DNA of 15,735 nucleotides from Pseudomonadales bacterium (GTDB lineage Bacteria; Pseudomonadota; Gammaproteobacteria; Pseudomonadales; DT-91). The first letter of the stretch is position 1. Every line of letters begins with the position of its first letter. The notes under the pieces were generated by a model, which saw nothing but the letters and a program-made list of their open reading frames with translations, was not told the DNA's origin and made no database searches. The position numbers were made by a program, and so were the translations under genes. Of this stretch, positions 14,574 to 15,735 are shown in pieces. The DNA lies in the NCBI GenBank assembly GCA_013215025.1, contig JABSRR010000034.1, positions 3,144 through 18,878 on the forward strand. Direction: 5' to 3'.

Positions 14574-15735
14574 TATTTTTCTCAGACTGGTGAATTGAGG
14601 CATTTAGCAAAATCACCGGCAATAGGCCAGCCAACACAATCATGATAACAGCTGGGGCCGCTGCCGCTAATCGTTCATCATTGGCAAGTTCAAAGCTTCG
14701 CACCGCCAGGGTATTAAAATTAAATGGCCGCAGTGCTAGGGTTGCCGGCAGTTCTTTTAAGGTGTCAACAAATACTAACAGCGCCGCAGCAAACAAGCTC
14801 GATTTAATCAAGGGTAAATGCACTTTAGCGATGATTCTAGGCTTGGTTTCACCAAGATTTTGCGCTGCATCATCCAGTGCCGGATCAATGGTCTGCATAG
14901 CCGTTTGCAGGCTACCTAGGGCAATTGGCAAAAACCGAATTAAATAGGCAAACACTAAGATGAATAGGCTGCCTGAAAATATTAAGCCAGGCGACACTGA
15001 GAAAAGCGATTCGCTGATAGCATTCAAGCCTTTGTCGAGCATGGTAAAGGGAATCATTACGCCAATCGCGATAATCGTGCCGGGTAAGGCATAGCCAAGT
15101 CCGGCTAAAAATACCATCGCATTGCTGATCGGATTGTCGCGCATAAAGCGCTGTAAATAGCTAAACGCCACCGCTAAGACAATCGCGGCCATTGCTGTTA
15201 AGGCGGCGAGTAAAAGGCTGTTGAAACTCAGCTGCCAAAAAGCCTGATTAAACGGCGCAGTGTTTTGCCAAAACGTCCAGTAGCTGAGTTGTAAAAACGG
15301 CAGCAAAAAACCCAAACTTATCACGCTGACACAAAAGCTAATTGCCAGCGCTTGGCTTAATGGTTTAAGGTTAATGCGCTGCACCAGCTTGGTTTGTCCC
15401 TGAACAAACGCGGCTTTTCGGCGATGCATTTTTTCAAGACAGAGTAGGGCAATGACCGCGATTAACAATATTGACGCCAGCTGGCTGGCTGCGGTAGCGT
15501 CTCCTAGGCCGAACCAGGTGCGAAAAATGCCGGTACTGAAAACATCAATGCCAAAATATTCAACCGTACCATAGTCGGCTAGGGTTTCCATCAGCGCTAA
15601 AGCCATGCCGGCAATAATCGCAGGTCTCGCCATCGGCAGGCTAAGGCGAAAAAACTGCTGCTGGGCAGAAAGGCCGCTTAGCTGAGCCGCTTCGAAAAGC
15701 GAGGCCGATTGACTGGCAAAAGCGCGACGGGCCAA
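14566..15735 (-). CDS. fbpB: ABC transporter permease, iron(III) import (FbpB type), N-terminus outside window
   Basis: This is a two-domain inner-membrane permease; the visible 389 or so residues include the end of the first permease unit and all of the second. The reading frame runs off the right edge, so the TTG at the border is not a real start. Roughly 150 residues are missing compared with a family length near 540. Two EAA coupling loops that contact the ATPase are visible: EAAQLSGLSAQQQFFRLSLP (15-34) and DDAAQNLGETKPRIIAKVHL (288-307). The late segment DTLKELPATLALRPFNFNTL (324-343) followed by AVRSFELANDERL is characteristic of FbpB/SfuB-like iron permeases. It precedes and overlaps fbpC by 8 bp. 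The periplasmic binding-protein gene and any Fur site would lie outside the window. Confidence 0.88.
   Translation of the reverse strand: MARRAFASQSASLFEAAQLSGLSAQQQFFRLSLPMARPAIIAGMALALMETLADYGTVEYFGIDVFSTGIFRTWFGLGDATAASQLASILLIAVIALLCLEKMHRRKAAFVQGQTKLVQRINLKPLSQALAISFCVSVISLGFLLPFLQLSYWTFWQNTAPFNQAFWQLSFNSLLLAALTAMAAIVLAVAFSYLQRFMRDNPISNAMVFLAGLGYALPGTIIAIGVMIPFTMLDKGLNAISESLFSVSPGLIFSGSLFILVFAYLIRFLPIALGSLQTAMQTIDPALDDAAQNLGETKPRIIAKVHLPLIKSSLFAAALLVFVDTLKELPATLALRPFNFNTLAVRSFELANDERLAAAAPAVIMIVLAGLLPVILLNASIHQSEKNNA

Overview
The window reads as a chromosomal segment of a marine-type gammaproteobacterium. The evidence is protein style and gene order. A tyrS gene diverges from an M23 peptidase gene followed by anmK, and a rubredoxin/rubredoxin-reductase gene diverges from ubiC-ubiA; both arrangements are familiar from Pseudomonas and its relatives (recalled knowledge, not searched). 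GC content looks close to 50% by eye. I see no insertion sequence, tRNA, rRNA, CRISPR array or prophage gene, and I cannot name the genus.

Layout. Positions 1-278 hold the 3' end of an unidentified gene, which overlaps convergently with tyrS (tyrosyl-tRNA synthetase, minus strand, 269-1564). Facing away from tyrS is a membrane-anchored M23 peptidoglycan endopeptidase of the MepM/OapA type (1709-3175). It is followed by anmK (3251-4345), which recycles the anhydro-muramic acid released during wall turnover, so these two form a cell-wall pair. A four-unit 14-bp tandem array of tiny start-stop cistrons lies across the anmK start. The gap after anmK holds a 29-residue single-membrane-span ORF with its own promoter-like elements (4381-4470, minus). 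Next come ilvA (threonine deaminase, minus, 4609-6117) and a divergent acyltransferase-3 membrane protein (6247-7365).

The middle section has a fused rubredoxin-rubredoxin reductase (minus, 7428-8825) ending in a clear intrinsic terminator. Divergent from it is a tight plus-strand run of ubiC, ubiA and a COG3146/DUF482 GNAT-like gene (9054-11663). UbiC and UbiA carry out the first two committed steps of ubiquinone synthesis. A free-standing small protein gene (11782-12168) has its own promoter and a strong ribosome-binding site.

The right end is minus strand throughout. It has a soluble EAL phosphodiesterase with a C-terminal Cache/PAS-like region (12310-13470). Then come the ATPase (13581-14573) and the two-domain permease (14566 to beyond the window) of an FbpBC-type iron(III) ABC importer, with overlapping stop and start codons.

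Most of the window is ordinary housekeeping DNA. The parts worth a second look are the minicistron array at anmK, the unannotated small membrane ORF, the extra cysteine in the rubredoxin knuckle, the unusual EAL protein layout, and several dyad sequences sitting at promoters.
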